Assembly (NCBI RefSeq): GCF_001894745.1
Contig: NZ_BBYF01000016.1
Coordinates: forward strand, 1 to 64,000
Direction: 5' to 3'
From: Paenibacillus sp. NAIST15-1
GTDB taxonomy: Bacteria > Bacillota > Bacilli > Paenibacillales > Paenibacillaceae
DNA: 64,000 nucleotides
Both the position numbers and the translations under genes were made by a program. The notes under the pieces are model-generated. The model had not been told where the DNA came from and ran no database searches. It saw only the letters and a list, made by a program, of their open reading frames with translations. Positions 24,175 through 33,008 of this stretch are shown here, piece by piece; position 1 is the first letter of the stretch; each line of letters starts with the position of its first letter.

Positions 24175-25278
24175 ATGGAACGAGGGCGAATAACTTGGCC
24201 GCAGCTGTGCATGCTGACCTATTTGATGGTGTGCGCCACAGCCGTGCTCGTGATTCCAACGGTAGCTTCCCAAATCACGGGTCGAGATGCGTGGATGACA
24301 TCGATCATCGGCTCAGTGGCGGGGTTTATCACACTGTATATTGCCATGCGTCTAAATCAGTACTACCCCGAGATGACGATGGTCGAATATGCACCCAAAC
24401 TCATTGGACGCTGGGCTGGTATGATAGCGAATGGAGTGTTTTTATTTTTTCTGCTGCATAGTGTAGGGCTAATCGTAAGGGAATATGGAGAGTTTATCGT
24501 TGGGTCGCTGCTCATTCGCACTCCTGAGACGGTCATTAATACAGCCCTTATATTTGTATGCGCCGTAGCAATCCGTGGAGGAATCGAAGTCATCGGTAAA
24601 TTCGCCTTGCTCATTGCACCTTTATTTATGATTTTATTGCTCTGCATCCCGTTGTTCCTCCTTCCCGAATTGAATGCGACAGAGATGTTCCCGATTTTGA
24701 ACAATGGATGGAGGCCTGTATTGGAAGGTTCGATTACGCCAGCTACTTGGTTTTTGGAATTTTTGCTGATCGGATTTTTCCTGCCTTATGCAATCGGCAA
24801 ACGCAGCCGAATAAAATGGAGCTTATCACCGCTAATCCTTACGCTGCTTACTATGGTGCTCTCAAATTTAGTTTGCTTGTTTTTATTTGGCCCGCTGACA
24901 TCGATGTTTACCTTCCCTGTATTTGTGGCGTCTCGCTATATCAGCCTTGCAGGGTTCTTTGAACATGTGGAATCGATGGTAGTCGTTCTGTGGGTAATGG
25001 GGGGCTTCGTGCAAATTGCCGCCTGGTATTACGTGCTTGTACTTGGAACCGCTCAGTGGCTGAGGCTCAAGGATTATCGGCCAATTATTTTTCCGATTGG
25101 CGTTCTCATCATCGCGATGAGTTTCTGGATTTCCGATAATTTGCAGGATATGGTGGATTTATTTATGACAACGGAGCCTCTTTTTTCTGCAACTGTGCTG
25201 CTCGTGTACCCACTGCTTCTGCTTATCATTGCGTGGTGGAAAAAGAGACGGGCCTTACATAAGGAAACGCGTGATTAA
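24175..25278 (+). CDS. GerB-family germinant receptor permease-like subunit
   Basis: This polytopic B subunit of the germinant receptor, from the APC-like endospore germination permease family, has 367 residues and about ten helices. The N-terminal MERGRITWPQLCMLTYLM and the helix ATAVLVIPTVASQITGRDAW are typical. The family places its germinant-binding pocket in the membrane core. AAGGAGTTGGCAAGG precedes the ATG. It is the last gene of the ger operon. No clear terminator follows before the transporter remnant at 25464. Confidence 0.93.
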   Translation: MERGRITWPQLCMLTYLMVCATAVLVIPTVASQITGRDAWMTSIIGSVAGFITLYIAMRLNQYYPEMTMVEYAPKLIGRWAGMIANGVFLFFLLHSVGLIVREYGEFIVGSLLIRTPETVINTALIFVCAVAIRGGIEVIGKFALLIAPLFMILLLCIPLFLLPELNATEMFPILNNGWRPVLEGSITPATWFLEFLLIGFFLPYAIGKRSRIKWSLSPLILTLLTMVLSNLVCLFLFGPLTSMFTFPVFVASRYISLAGFFEHVESMVVVLWVMGGFVQIAAWYYVLVLGTAQWLRLKDYRPIIFPIGVLIIAMSFWISDNLQDMVDLFMTTEPLFSATVLLVYPLLLLIIAWWKKRRALHKETRD

Positions 25279-25463
25279 TGCCGTAATTTCTAACTAATAA
25301 GCGAATGCTTCCCTTTGAGATGGATCGTGCCGCAACTATGTTGAAATTTCGGTGCTGCAACGCAGCAGTCTTAATTGACGATGATGGTGCCAGAGGGTAG
25401 AATGACGGTGATTTCGCAAAGTAACCGCTTTCGGGAGGTACCTGACACCTATAAGGAGTGTGC

Positions 25464-25595
25464 ATGATCATTCTTACTACCAAGTCTCGTCATAAGCGCA
25501 AATTCTCCGATAGTCGGAAGTATTTGTGGATAGGCACACTGGAGGGAGCTAACGCGGTCGTTACCCTTACTTTGCTGGGCGGCCCTTTCCGCTGA
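25464..25595 (+). pseudogene. Remnant of an MFS transporter (N-terminal stub)
   Basis: ATAAGGAGTGTGC precedes an ATG. The 43 codons end in KYLWIGTLEGANAVVTLTLL and GGPFR before a stop. This is the first helix of a class of MFS transporters (LEGxxAxVxxxLLGGP), and the rest is missing. The intergenic bases from 25279 to 25463 hold nothing else recognised. It may be an inert leftover or may still be translated as a short membrane peptide. Confidence 0.5.
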
Positions 25596-25635
25596 TTAGA
25601 TGCATAGCATAGCTATGCCCCTAGAAAATAGCTGT

Positions 25636-25701
25636 GTTTTTAAAATAAAAGATGGGGCGTTCTATGAGGGTAGCTTTTCGCTTCTATTCATGGGACGCCC
25701 C
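25636..25701 (-). terminator. Rho-independent terminator of the yesMN-like operon
   Basis: On the minus strand ACGCCCC/GGGGCGT arms (25654-25660 with 25695-25701) are followed by CATCTTTTATTTT. It lies just past the response regulator stop. Confidence 0.7.
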
Positions 25702-25721
25702 TGTTCTACAATATAGTACGG

Positions 25722-27440
25722 TTACGGATTCATTTGCTGCTTGCGATATGTGTTTGGTGACATGCCTTGTGTCTTCTTGAATACTTTACTGAAATATTTC
25801 TCATCCTGATACCCAACCATCTCGGCCACCTGAGCGATGCGCAGGTGGGGGTTGAGCAGCAGCCGGAGTGCCTTGTCCATGCGAATATTTGTTATATAGT
25901 CAGACAGGTTAATGCCGAGCTGCTGCTTGAATTTGCGAGAGATGTATTCGCGGCTTACATAGAAGCGCTGCGCGATATCCTGCAGCGATACCTCCTCATG
26001 ATAGTGCTGCTCCACGTACTTGGCGATATCATAAATGATGTGCTGTTCTTCCTTCTTCTGGTGCATCAGCAGGCCGGACAGCTGAGTAAGAGAAGACAGC
26101 CAGGCCTGCTCCCAGTCGCTCCATGAGAAATCATCCATACATTCGGGACAATGGAAGTGAACAGACAGCTGATCTGGTGTACCAGCGTGCATCTCCTCAA
26201 CTGAAGCGGCATCTGGAGCGGCAGCTTGCTCCATCCGCACACGAAAGCCTTCCCACTCCTTCATCCACCCAATAAGCATATCCGGGGTTAGCTGCGACAG
26301 CTGCTTCTGTGCTTCGATGAAGGCGTGCACGGCCTGGCGGAGCTGTTCTTTATGCCCGCTTAACAGAGCAAGTCTCCATTCCTCCTCGAAGGAGGCAAGT
26401 CGGATCTGCTTGGAGACTCCCGTATGCTGAGGGGGAGAAGCGATTCGCGCGGTCTCATCCGCTAATGATTCCGTTGTAACCTTAGACTTATGGATATGCG
26501 TTCTGTGCTTGAGCAAATTGCGGTGCATTAACGCATGCTTGGCTTCGGCATATCCGGCGGAGATTCCTGCGGGTAGGGAGAATGAACTCGATACACCGAA
26601 GTGCAGTCGGTGCTTGAAGGTCTGTTCCAGCCCGGCATTCAGTTGATCCAGCACAGCCTCCAGCCGCATGGGAGAATCCCACATGACGATAATAAGCTCG
26701 CCTTCCGGGGCGCCATAGCGGAAAGCGGTGCCGCAAGTCGATACGTGATTACGCTGCCCATCCGATGTGTTGGTCTTGCCGTTCAGCAGTTCATCGGCGA
26801 TATTGACAAGCGAGTAGAATAGCAGCTGTCTATTATCGCCGAATCTACCACGCCAATTGACATGTCCTGCGTGAATTCGAGCTACAGCAAGCCGAGCGCA
26901 CGTGATGGCTTCGGGGAGATAGAACTCGCGCTGCAATCTGCGCACATTTCCTTCATAGACACAAGGATCGTCCAATAAACCAGACCACAGCTTCTCAGCC
27001 AGCATCGGCTTGAATTCGTTGGCTTGCATGCGCTGCTGCTGGCTTGATTGGCGAACGTCCTCTTCTTGCATCCATGCGGCGACCGCCTTGCCGATGGCGT
27101 TATTAACTGCATCGGGGTCGATTGGTTTCAATATATAATCCATGCCACCATGCTGCATAGCATGGCGAACGAGTGAGAAATCATCATGCCCGCTGATGGC
27201 AATGATCTTGCTTGAAGGAGCATGGCGGCTCATCCACTCCATAAGAGCTGTTCCGCTCATGGTCGGCATCATCATGTCGGTCATGACCAGTTGAGGCTTG
27301 TGCTGTTGAATCAGTTCGACAGCCTGCTCACCGTCCGCAGCCTCCATAATCGTATCAATTCCGTGTGTATCCCAATCTACAAGCAATCGGATTGCATCCC
27401 GTACGTGCTTCTCATCGTCTACGATTAATGCCTTCATCAT
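25722..27440 (-). CDS. YesN-type response regulator with AraC DNA-binding domain
   Basis: This 572-residue regulator has a receiver domain at residues 1-120 (MKALIVDDEKHVRDAI, with the phosphoacceptor in LVMTDMMMPTMSG). A long central region of about 330 residues has no clear motif. The C-terminal AraC double helix-turn-helix includes DIAQRFYVSREYISRKFKQQLG and VAEMVGYQDEKYFSKVFKKTQG. I take the ATG at 27440, directly after the kinase stop. A GTG 12 bases upstream would overlap the kinase. Together with the YesM-like kinase it most likely activates the divergent sugar transporter operon. Confidence 0.9.
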   Translation of the reverse strand: MMKALIVDDEKHVRDAIRLLVDWDTHGIDTIMEAADGEQAVELIQQHKPQLVMTDMMMPTMSGTALMEWMSRHAPSSKIIAISGHDDFSLVRHAMQHGGMDYILKPIDPDAVNNAIGKAVAAWMQEEDVRQSSQQQRMQANEFKPMLAEKLWSGLLDDPCVYEGNVRRLQREFYLPEAITCARLAVARIHAGHVNWRGRFGDNRQLLFYSLVNIADELLNGKTNTSDGQRNHVSTCGTAFRYGAPEGELIIVMWDSPMRLEAVLDQLNAGLEQTFKHRLHFGVSSSFSLPAGISAGYAEAKHALMHRNLLKHRTHIHKSKVTTESLADETARIASPPQHTGVSKQIRLASFEEEWRLALLSGHKEQLRQAVHAFIEAQKQLSQLTPDMLIGWMKEWEGFRVRMEQAAAPDAASVEEMHAGTPDQLSVHFHCPECMDDFSWSDWEQAWLSSLTQLSGLLMHQKKEEQHIIYDIAKYVEQHYHEEVSLQDIAQRFYVSREYISRKFKQQLGINLSDYITNIRMDKALRLLLNPHLRIAQVAEMVGYQDEKYFSKVFKKTQGMSPNTYRKQQMNP

Positions 27441-27441
27441 G

Positions 27442-29301
27442 TTAGTTATCACGCTCCAATTCCAGCTCTATCACAATACGAGTGCCTTGTGGATCCTGCT
27501 CCTCGACTCTCATCGTAGATTTGCCGTCGGTGAACAGTTGCAGCCGGGCGAGCACATTGACCAGTCCAATGCTGGACGGCGAGCCAGAGGAGGAATCCGA
27601 GACGAATTCGTCCCGTGACAAGGTATGGCTTGTTCGTGTGCCCAGCAGCTCTGGATGTACCTCCTTCAGCCTCTCGTTCAGTTCGATTCTACGCATCAAG
27701 GTCATGCCTCGACCGTTATCTTCAACGATTAGCTGCAGACAGGGGACAACTATGCCTTGTGCTTGTTCTGTCCGCTCAATATATCTGGTACGAATGGCAA
27801 GCTGCCCACTCGGTACGGAACGGTCTATTCCGTGCTTGAAATAGTTTTCGACGAGAGGCTGCAGCGTCATCTTCGGCACTTGAGTGTCCAGCGTTCGTTC
27901 GTCAATATCGAATACGGCTTGGAAAGTGTCTTCGAATCGCTGTAATTGCAGCTGCAAATAGGCCTTCACATGTTCGAGCTCTTCTTGCACGTTTGCTGTG
28001 CTCTTGTCCGTATACATGCTGTAGCGCATCATCTTACCCAGCGCGGTGACAAGCTTATAAATATGCGGCGCATTATGCTGCAGCGCCAGTGTTCCAATCG
28101 ATTGCAGCGCATTGTTCATGAAATGCGGGTTAATCTGGGCCTGCAGCGCTTTGAGCTGGTTTGATTTGTTCGCAAGCTCAAGCTGATATTCCCGCAAAAT
28201 AAGGTTGTTGATCATATCCATCATATTGCGGAATCGCTTCAGGACGACGCCGATCTCATCGTTGCTGACAGGCTGGATATCTACGCGCAAGTTCCCCGTT
28301 TGCACTTGGTTGATGTAGCGGACGAGCTGACGTATCGGCTTCGTAATGCGGAACGATACGACGATCGTAGCAATAATGATGACAATCAGTGACAGGGCGA
28401 TGAGCATCATGTTAATGACTGCGGCCTGATTCGCCTCCTGCAGCAAGTACGATTTCGGTATCTTCTTCACGAGCGTCCAATTCGCCAGCGGCGTCGCAAC
28501 GCGCTCATGAATGAAAATGGCTCCATCCTGCTCGAAGTGGCCACTTTCTTTCTTGTTGATTTGTTCGCGGTCGTACCAGCTTGCTTCGAGCTGCTGTCCA
28601 ATGATTTGTCGGTCATCTGCGTAGAAGACGTGTCCGGAGTCATCTAGCAGATAGATGCTTTCCTGCTCCAGCGTGTACAGCTGATCCATAATTTGAGCGA
28701 GTGATTCAAGCTTCACATCGACTGACAGCATCCCAATTCGATCGTTGGCCGGGATGCGGTAAATCGGCCGGTGCAAGGTGAATACCTGTACACTCGGGAA
28801 GTAGAACGGTGACGAGGAGAACCCGTACGTATGGCTTAAATGTGTAGGCTGCATCTGAATGCCGTTCTTCGCATAGCGGGCTGTATCCTCATAGAGCTTC
28901 GCATCGTAGATGCGCCGAGGCACGCTCTGAATGACCAGCGAGGCGCGCTTCGTTTCGGTGCGATAGAAGTACACCTGCCATATTCCGTTCATGGATGATG
29001 CCATATTTTGCAGCGTGACATAGGTGTAGGAATCGAACGTGTAATCGTCATAGCCTCTGTCCAGCTGGCGATAAAATTCATAGTCGGTATAGATCGTTAA
29101 GGAGGCACGGTTCAAATTGTCCACGAAATTCGCTAAATTCGTCTTCCCTTGGAACATTAGCTGATGGCTCTGCTCAATGGCGCGCTTCTCTAGTGAATCC
29201 GTCGTATAGCTGTATGAAATGATCATCGTCGCTACAGTCGGGACGATAGTGGCAATGAGCATAAATAAAATAAGTTTGGTACGGATACTGTTCCAACGCA
29301 T
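27442..29301 (-). CDS. YesM-type sensor histidine kinase
   Basis: This 619-residue membrane kinase has a first helix near residues 10-32, an extracellular Cache-type sensor of about 260 residues and a second helix near 297-318. A HAMP domain precedes the His_kinase box QAQINPHFMNNALQSIGTLA. The family usually has NPHFLYN at this site, so FMNN is a mild deviation with the histidine kept. The ATPase domain has EDNGRGMTL. Its gene is divergent from the ABC transporter, and the 167-base gap holds two cre-like dyads. Systems of this kind sense extracellular oligosaccharides, often through the transporter. Confidence 0.9.
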   Translation of the reverse strand: MRWNSIRTKLILFMLIATIVPTVATMIISYSYTTDSLEKRAIEQSHQLMFQGKTNLANFVDNLNRASLTIYTDYEFYRQLDRGYDDYTFDSYTYVTLQNMASSMNGIWQVYFYRTETKRASLVIQSVPRRIYDAKLYEDTARYAKNGIQMQPTHLSHTYGFSSSPFYFPSVQVFTLHRPIYRIPANDRIGMLSVDVKLESLAQIMDQLYTLEQESIYLLDDSGHVFYADDRQIIGQQLEASWYDREQINKKESGHFEQDGAIFIHERVATPLANWTLVKKIPKSYLLQEANQAAVINMMLIALSLIVIIIATIVVSFRITKPIRQLVRYINQVQTGNLRVDIQPVSNDEIGVVLKRFRNMMDMINNLILREYQLELANKSNQLKALQAQINPHFMNNALQSIGTLALQHNAPHIYKLVTALGKMMRYSMYTDKSTANVQEELEHVKAYLQLQLQRFEDTFQAVFDIDERTLDTQVPKMTLQPLVENYFKHGIDRSVPSGQLAIRTRYIERTEQAQGIVVPCLQLIVEDNGRGMTLMRRIELNERLKEVHPELLGTRTSHTLSRDEFVSDSSSGSPSSIGLVNVLARLQLFTDGKSTMRVEEQDPQGTRIVIELELERDN

Positions 29302-29325
29302 ACATTCGCCCCCTCAGATTCACAG

Positions 29326-29338
29326 TGTAACGCTTACA
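29326..29338. promoter_or_regulatory. cre-like dyad in the divergent yesM/ABC transporter region
   Basis: TGTAACGCTTACA has perfect five-base arms, TGTAA and TTACA, around CGC. It is one base shorter than the CcpA cre consensus, 25 bases upstream of the kinase start. Confidence 0.45.
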
Positions 29339-29385
29339 TTGGGAGGGGGTCAATATATTCCACCTTTTCGTTCAAGACCATCTGT

Positions 29386-29399
29386 GGTAACCGTTTACA
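29386..29399. promoter_or_regulatory. CcpA cre site ahead of the sugar ABC transporter
   Basis: GGTAACCGTTTACA matches the consensus TGTAANCGNTTACA except at position 1. It lies 70 bases before the first permease gene, fitting catabolite repression. Confidence 0.65.
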
Positions 29400-29468
29400 T
29401 TCGCGTGCATACTGAAAGCAACAAGAACGAATAACCTCTATTATTTCTGTTGAAAAGGAGAGAGTCGG

Positions 29469-30350
29469 ATGTCGCGTAAACGATCATCTCAAGCCCTGCA
29501 GCAAGTCTTTTTCATCGGACCTGCGGCATTCTTTTTTACCCTTATCGTCGCAATTCCTTTTGTGCTCGGCATGTACTATTCCTTCACCGATTGGAATGGA
29601 GTCGCGGGTACTGTGAAGTGGGTAGGGCTCGATAATTTCATTCAAATATTTGCGAAGGACTCGGATTTCTTCCCAGCATTCTGGTTTACGACACGCTTTA
29701 CGGTCGTCGGCATTATACTAACGAACTTATTCGGCTTCGCGCTGGCTTACATTTTGACCCGACAACTGAAGCTGCGCAACGTGCTGCGGACGGTATTTTT
29801 TATGCCGAATGTCATCGGGGGGCTGCTGCTTGGCTTCATCTGGCAGTTCATTTTCATTAAGGGATTTGCAGCGGTAGGAGAGATGACGGGGATTGAATTT
29901 TTCAACCTGCCATGGCTCGGTGACGAGACAACGGCCTTCTGGGGAATCATTATCGTATTTGTCTGGCAGACTGCCGGTTACTTGATGGTTATCTATATTG
30001 CAGCAATGATGAATGTGCCCAGAGATGTGCTGGAAGCCGCAGAAATTGACGGGGCAACCCGGGGACAGGTGCTGCGCAACATTATCATCCCGCTGATTAT
30101 GCCGGCTGTAACGGTATGCTTGTTCTTGGCGATCTCTTGGTCGTTCAAGATGTTCGATCTGAACTTGTCCCTGACGAAGGGCGGCCCGTTCAAATCAACA
30201 GAATCGGTTGCGCTTAACATTTACTTAGAAGCATTCCAGAACAATCGATACGGCCTCGGCACAGCGAAGGCGCTCGTATTCTTCTTGATTGTCTCTGCCA
30301 TTACGCTCATCCAAGTGCGCATCACGAAGAGCAAGGAGGTTGATATGTAA
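29469..30350 (+). CDS. Sugar ABC transporter permease (UgpA/MalF-like)
   Basis: This is the first membrane subunit of a CUT1-type carbohydrate importer, 293 residues with about six helices. The EAA loop, AAEIDGATRGQVLRNIIIPL, lies near residues 196-215 and contacts the ATPase. No ATPase is encoded here, which is normal for this family because a shared MsmX-type ATPase usually serves many CUT1 importers. AAAGGAGAG precedes the ATG. The stop and the next start overlap (TAATG). Confidence 0.92.
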   Translation: MSRKRSSQALQQVFFIGPAAFFFTLIVAIPFVLGMYYSFTDWNGVAGTVKWVGLDNFIQIFAKDSDFFPAFWFTTRFTVVGIILTNLFGFALAYILTRQLKLRNVLRTVFFMPNVIGGLLLGFIWQFIFIKGFAAVGEMTGIEFFNLPWLGDETTAFWGIIIVFVWQTAGYLMVIYIAAMMNVPRDVLEAAEIDGATRGQVLRNIIIPLIMPAVTVCLFLAISWSFKMFDLNLSLTKGGPFKSTESVALNIYLEAFQNNRYGLGTAKALVFFLIVSAITLIQVRITKSKEVDM

Positions 30351-31186
30351 TGGAAGCCATTAAATCATACAATATGCGAACCTTTATTTTAGAAGTCCTG
30401 ATGGTTATTGTGGGGCTTGTCTTCCTTGTCCCGTTCTACTTCTTGCTCGTGAACTCGGTGAAGTCCTTCGGAGATCTGCTGTCCAACGCGGCAAGCTGGC
30501 CGGCATCGTTCGAATGGGCGAACTATCAGAAGGCATGGGAAATGACGAAATTCCCGCAAGCATTCACCAATTCATTGCTTATTACGGTAGTAAGCGTTCT
30601 GCTCGTAGGCTTAACGAGCGCTATGGCGGCATATCGGATGGTACGCCATAATACGCGCTTCAACCGAACGTTATTCATGCTGTTCGTTGCGGCAATGGTC
30701 ATCCCGTTTCAATCGATCATGATTCCCCTCGTGAAGGTAACGGGAACGTTGAAGCTAACCGATAGTATGCTAGGGCTGGTTGTATGTTATCTTGGATTTG
30801 GCGCGCCGCTGTCGGTATTCCTGTTCCACGGCTTCATCAAATCCGTTCCGCTTGAAATTGAAGAAGCTGCTGTCGTGGATGGTTGTTCACCCTATGGCGT
30901 GTTCTGGAAGGTTGTATTTCCGCTGTTGAAGCCGATGTTCGTTACGGTTGCGATTCTGAACAGCTTATGGATCTGGAATGACTACTTGCTGCCTTCACTT
31001 ATGCTGCAGAGTGCCAGCCTGCGGACGATTCCGCTCGCAACATATGCATTCTTCGGACAGTTCACGAAGCAGTGGGATCTCGCACTGCCAGCACTCGTGC
31101 TTGGTATAACGCCGATCGTAATCTTCTTCTTGGCGATGCAAAAGTATATTATCGAAGGGATTACTGCCGGATCGGTCAAAGGGTAA
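30350..31186 (+). CDS. Sugar ABC transporter permease (UgpE/MalG-like)
   Basis: This second CUT1 permease has 278 residues and six helices. The EAA loop EEAAVVDGCSPYGVFWKVVF lies near residues 167-186. It is translationally coupled to the preceding permease. The C-terminus, KYIIEGITAGSVKG, is family-typical. The binding-protein gene follows after 256 bases with its own cre site in between. Confidence 0.92.
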   Translation: MEAIKSYNMRTFILEVLMVIVGLVFLVPFYFLLVNSVKSFGDLLSNAASWPASFEWANYQKAWEMTKFPQAFTNSLLITVVSVLLVGLTSAMAAYRMVRHNTRFNRTLFMLFVAAMVIPFQSIMIPLVKVTGTLKLTDSMLGLVVCYLGFGAPLSVFLFHGFIKSVPLEIEEAAVVDGCSPYGVFWKVVFPLLKPMFVTVAILNSLWIWNDYLLPSLMLQSASLRTIPLATYAFFGQFTKQWDLALPALVLGITPIVIFFLAMQKYIIEGITAGSVKG

Positions 31187-31237
31187 TTAGTAAACGAATC
31201 GATCAATGAATTCCACCTGATCGGTCAATTCTCTCTC

Positions 31238-31251
31238 TGTAACCGTTTGCA
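31238..31251. promoter_or_regulatory. CcpA cre site between the permeases and the binding protein
   Basis: TGTAACCGTTTGCA fits the cre consensus with one deviation in the right arm. It suggests a separate, catabolite-controlled promoter for the binding protein. Confidence 0.65.
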
Positions 31252-31442
31252 AAACAAGAGCTATAATCAAGATGCAGCAAGCGATAAGAGCCACTGGCAG
31301 TTCACCTTAGCGAATAATGCTTCTGGGATATTGTTGATGGTTCCGACGGATGAGTTGTGGAACATGTGGAAATGGTACAGTGAGAAGATTGGTATAGCAA
31401 CCGAATGAATGAAAAGGGAAGCAGACAAAGGGAGGTCTTGCA

Positions 31443-32741
31443 ATGAAGCGAGTTGCGAAATGGTCTTTGTTAATGATGTTGGCAGTATCCGTCATGCTGG
31501 CGGGCTGCGGATCGAAGGGCGATGGAGGAACAACGAGCTCTGGCGGCGATCAAGGAAAAGGCAATCAAGAAGTAAAGACAGTTAAAATATTTCAGTTCAA
31601 AGTCGAAATTGCTGAGGCACTCAACCGCCTAAAGGGCGAGTTCGAGAAGACTCATCCGAATATTAAACTCGATATTCAGACTGTGGGCGGCGGTGCGGAT
31701 TACGGCGCAGCATTGAAGGCGAAGTTCGCAAGCAACGATGCTCCTGATATATTCAATAATGGCGGCTATCAAGAGATGACTACGTGGTCAGATCATCTAG
31801 AAGACTTGTCTGCGGAGCCATGGGTGAAGGATGTCATTCCTCTTGCTAAGGAGCCTATGACGAAGGACGGCAAGCTGTACGGCATGCCGATGAACTTAGA
31901 GGGATACGGCTTCATCTACAATAAGGATCTATTCCAGAAGGCAGGCATTACAGAGATGCCGAAGACGCTGACTCAGCTTGAAGACGCAGCGAAGAAGCTT
32001 CAGGCAGCGGGCATTACGCCTTTCTCGAATGGTTATCAGGAATGGTGGATTCTCGGCATTCACAACTTGAACGTGCCGTTTGCACAACAAGCAGACCCAA
32101 ATGCATTTATTAAGGCGCTTAGTGACGGCAGTGCGAAGTTCCAAGGCAACCCGGAATTCGAGAAATGGGTGAAGCTGCTCGATCTGACGGTGAAATACGG
32201 AAATAAAAATCCGCTCACTACGGACTACAATACACAAGTAACGCTGTTTGCTAAGGGTGAGACGGCGATGATGCAGCAAGGCAACTGGACACAAGTGCAA
32301 ATCGACAGCATTGATCCAAAGTTGAACTTGGGTGTACTCCCAATGCCAATCGATGATGATGCAGCGAAGAACGATAAGCTCCTCGTAGGCGTACCGAACA
32401 ACTGGGTAGTGAACAAGAACTCGAAGGTAAAAGAAGAGGCGAAGACCTTCTTGAACTGGATGGTATCTTCTGATATCGGGAAGGAATACATTGCGAAGCA
32501 GTTCAAGTTCATTCCTGCGATGTCGACGATTCAGGCGACAGCGGATGACCTTGGCGACATTGCCGCAGAAGTGGTGAAGTACAGCCAGGACAACAAAGTG
32601 CTTAGCTGGAACTGGTTCAAGTATCCGGACGGCGCAACGCAAGAATTTGGCAATGCAATTCAAGCCTATATTGCCGGCAAGTCGGATAAGGACAAAATGT
32701 TCGCTGACTTCCAGAAGGCTTGGGATAATCTGAAAAAGTAA
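31443..32741 (+). CDS. Sugar ABC transporter substrate-binding lipoprotein
   Basis: This 432-residue extracytoplasmic binding protein has a signal peptide ending in the lipobox MLAGC (cysteine at residue 22) and then a Gly/Ser-rich linker. The type-1 solute-binding fold shows AALKAKFASNDAPDIFNNGG near residue 96 and GKLYGMPMNLEGYGFIYNKD near 146. AAAGGGAGG precedes the ATG. It has an unshared terminator downstream. The carbohydrate is unknown. The adjacent glycosidase-like lipoprotein suggests an oligosaccharide. Confidence 0.92.
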   Translation: MKRVAKWSLLMMLAVSVMLAGCGSKGDGGTTSSGGDQGKGNQEVKTVKIFQFKVEIAEALNRLKGEFEKTHPNIKLDIQTVGGGADYGAALKAKFASNDAPDIFNNGGYQEMTTWSDHLEDLSAEPWVKDVIPLAKEPMTKDGKLYGMPMNLEGYGFIYNKDLFQKAGITEMPKTLTQLEDAAKKLQAAGITPFSNGYQEWWILGIHNLNVPFAQQADPNAFIKALSDGSAKFQGNPEFEKWVKLLDLTVKYGNKNPLTTDYNTQVTLFAKGETAMMQQGNWTQVQIDSIDPKLNLGVLPMPIDDDAAKNDKLLVGVPNNWVVNKNSKVKEEAKTFLNWMVSSDIGKEYIAKQFKFIPAMSTIQATADDLGDIAAEVVKYSQDNKVLSWNWFKYPDGATQEFGNAIQAYIAGKSDKDKMFADFQKAWDNLKK

Positions 32742-32752
32742 CAATAAATGCG

Positions 32753-32784
32753 GCGGCCTCTATCCATGTAGAGGCCGCTTTGCT
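32753..32784 (+). terminator. Rho-independent terminator after the binding-protein gene
   Basis: GCGGCCTCT pairs perfectly with AGAGGCCGC, followed by TTTGCTGTT. Confidence 0.75.
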
Positions 32785-33008
32785 GTTGCACAGGTTAGCG
32801 TTTTCATCACAGGTTTGACTTAAAAGGCAGTCAATTTGGGGCAGGTGATCTCACAATACCTGCATTTCGAGGTTTGTCACACTGGTGTAACAGAGGGACG
32901 ATATGATGTGGCATGCATTCAATTCGCTACCTTCGTGCCCGAGGGCATACTTCTGTGTTCTATTGATGGTATGGGGGAGTAGCGGTAATGAAGGAGGCAT
33001 GCACACAG

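Noticed and set aside
25279-25463. T-box or other riboswitch ahead of the MFS stub
   Set aside because: A GGTGCC-like stretch suggested a T-box, but no conserved T-box core, antiterminator or terminator is present.
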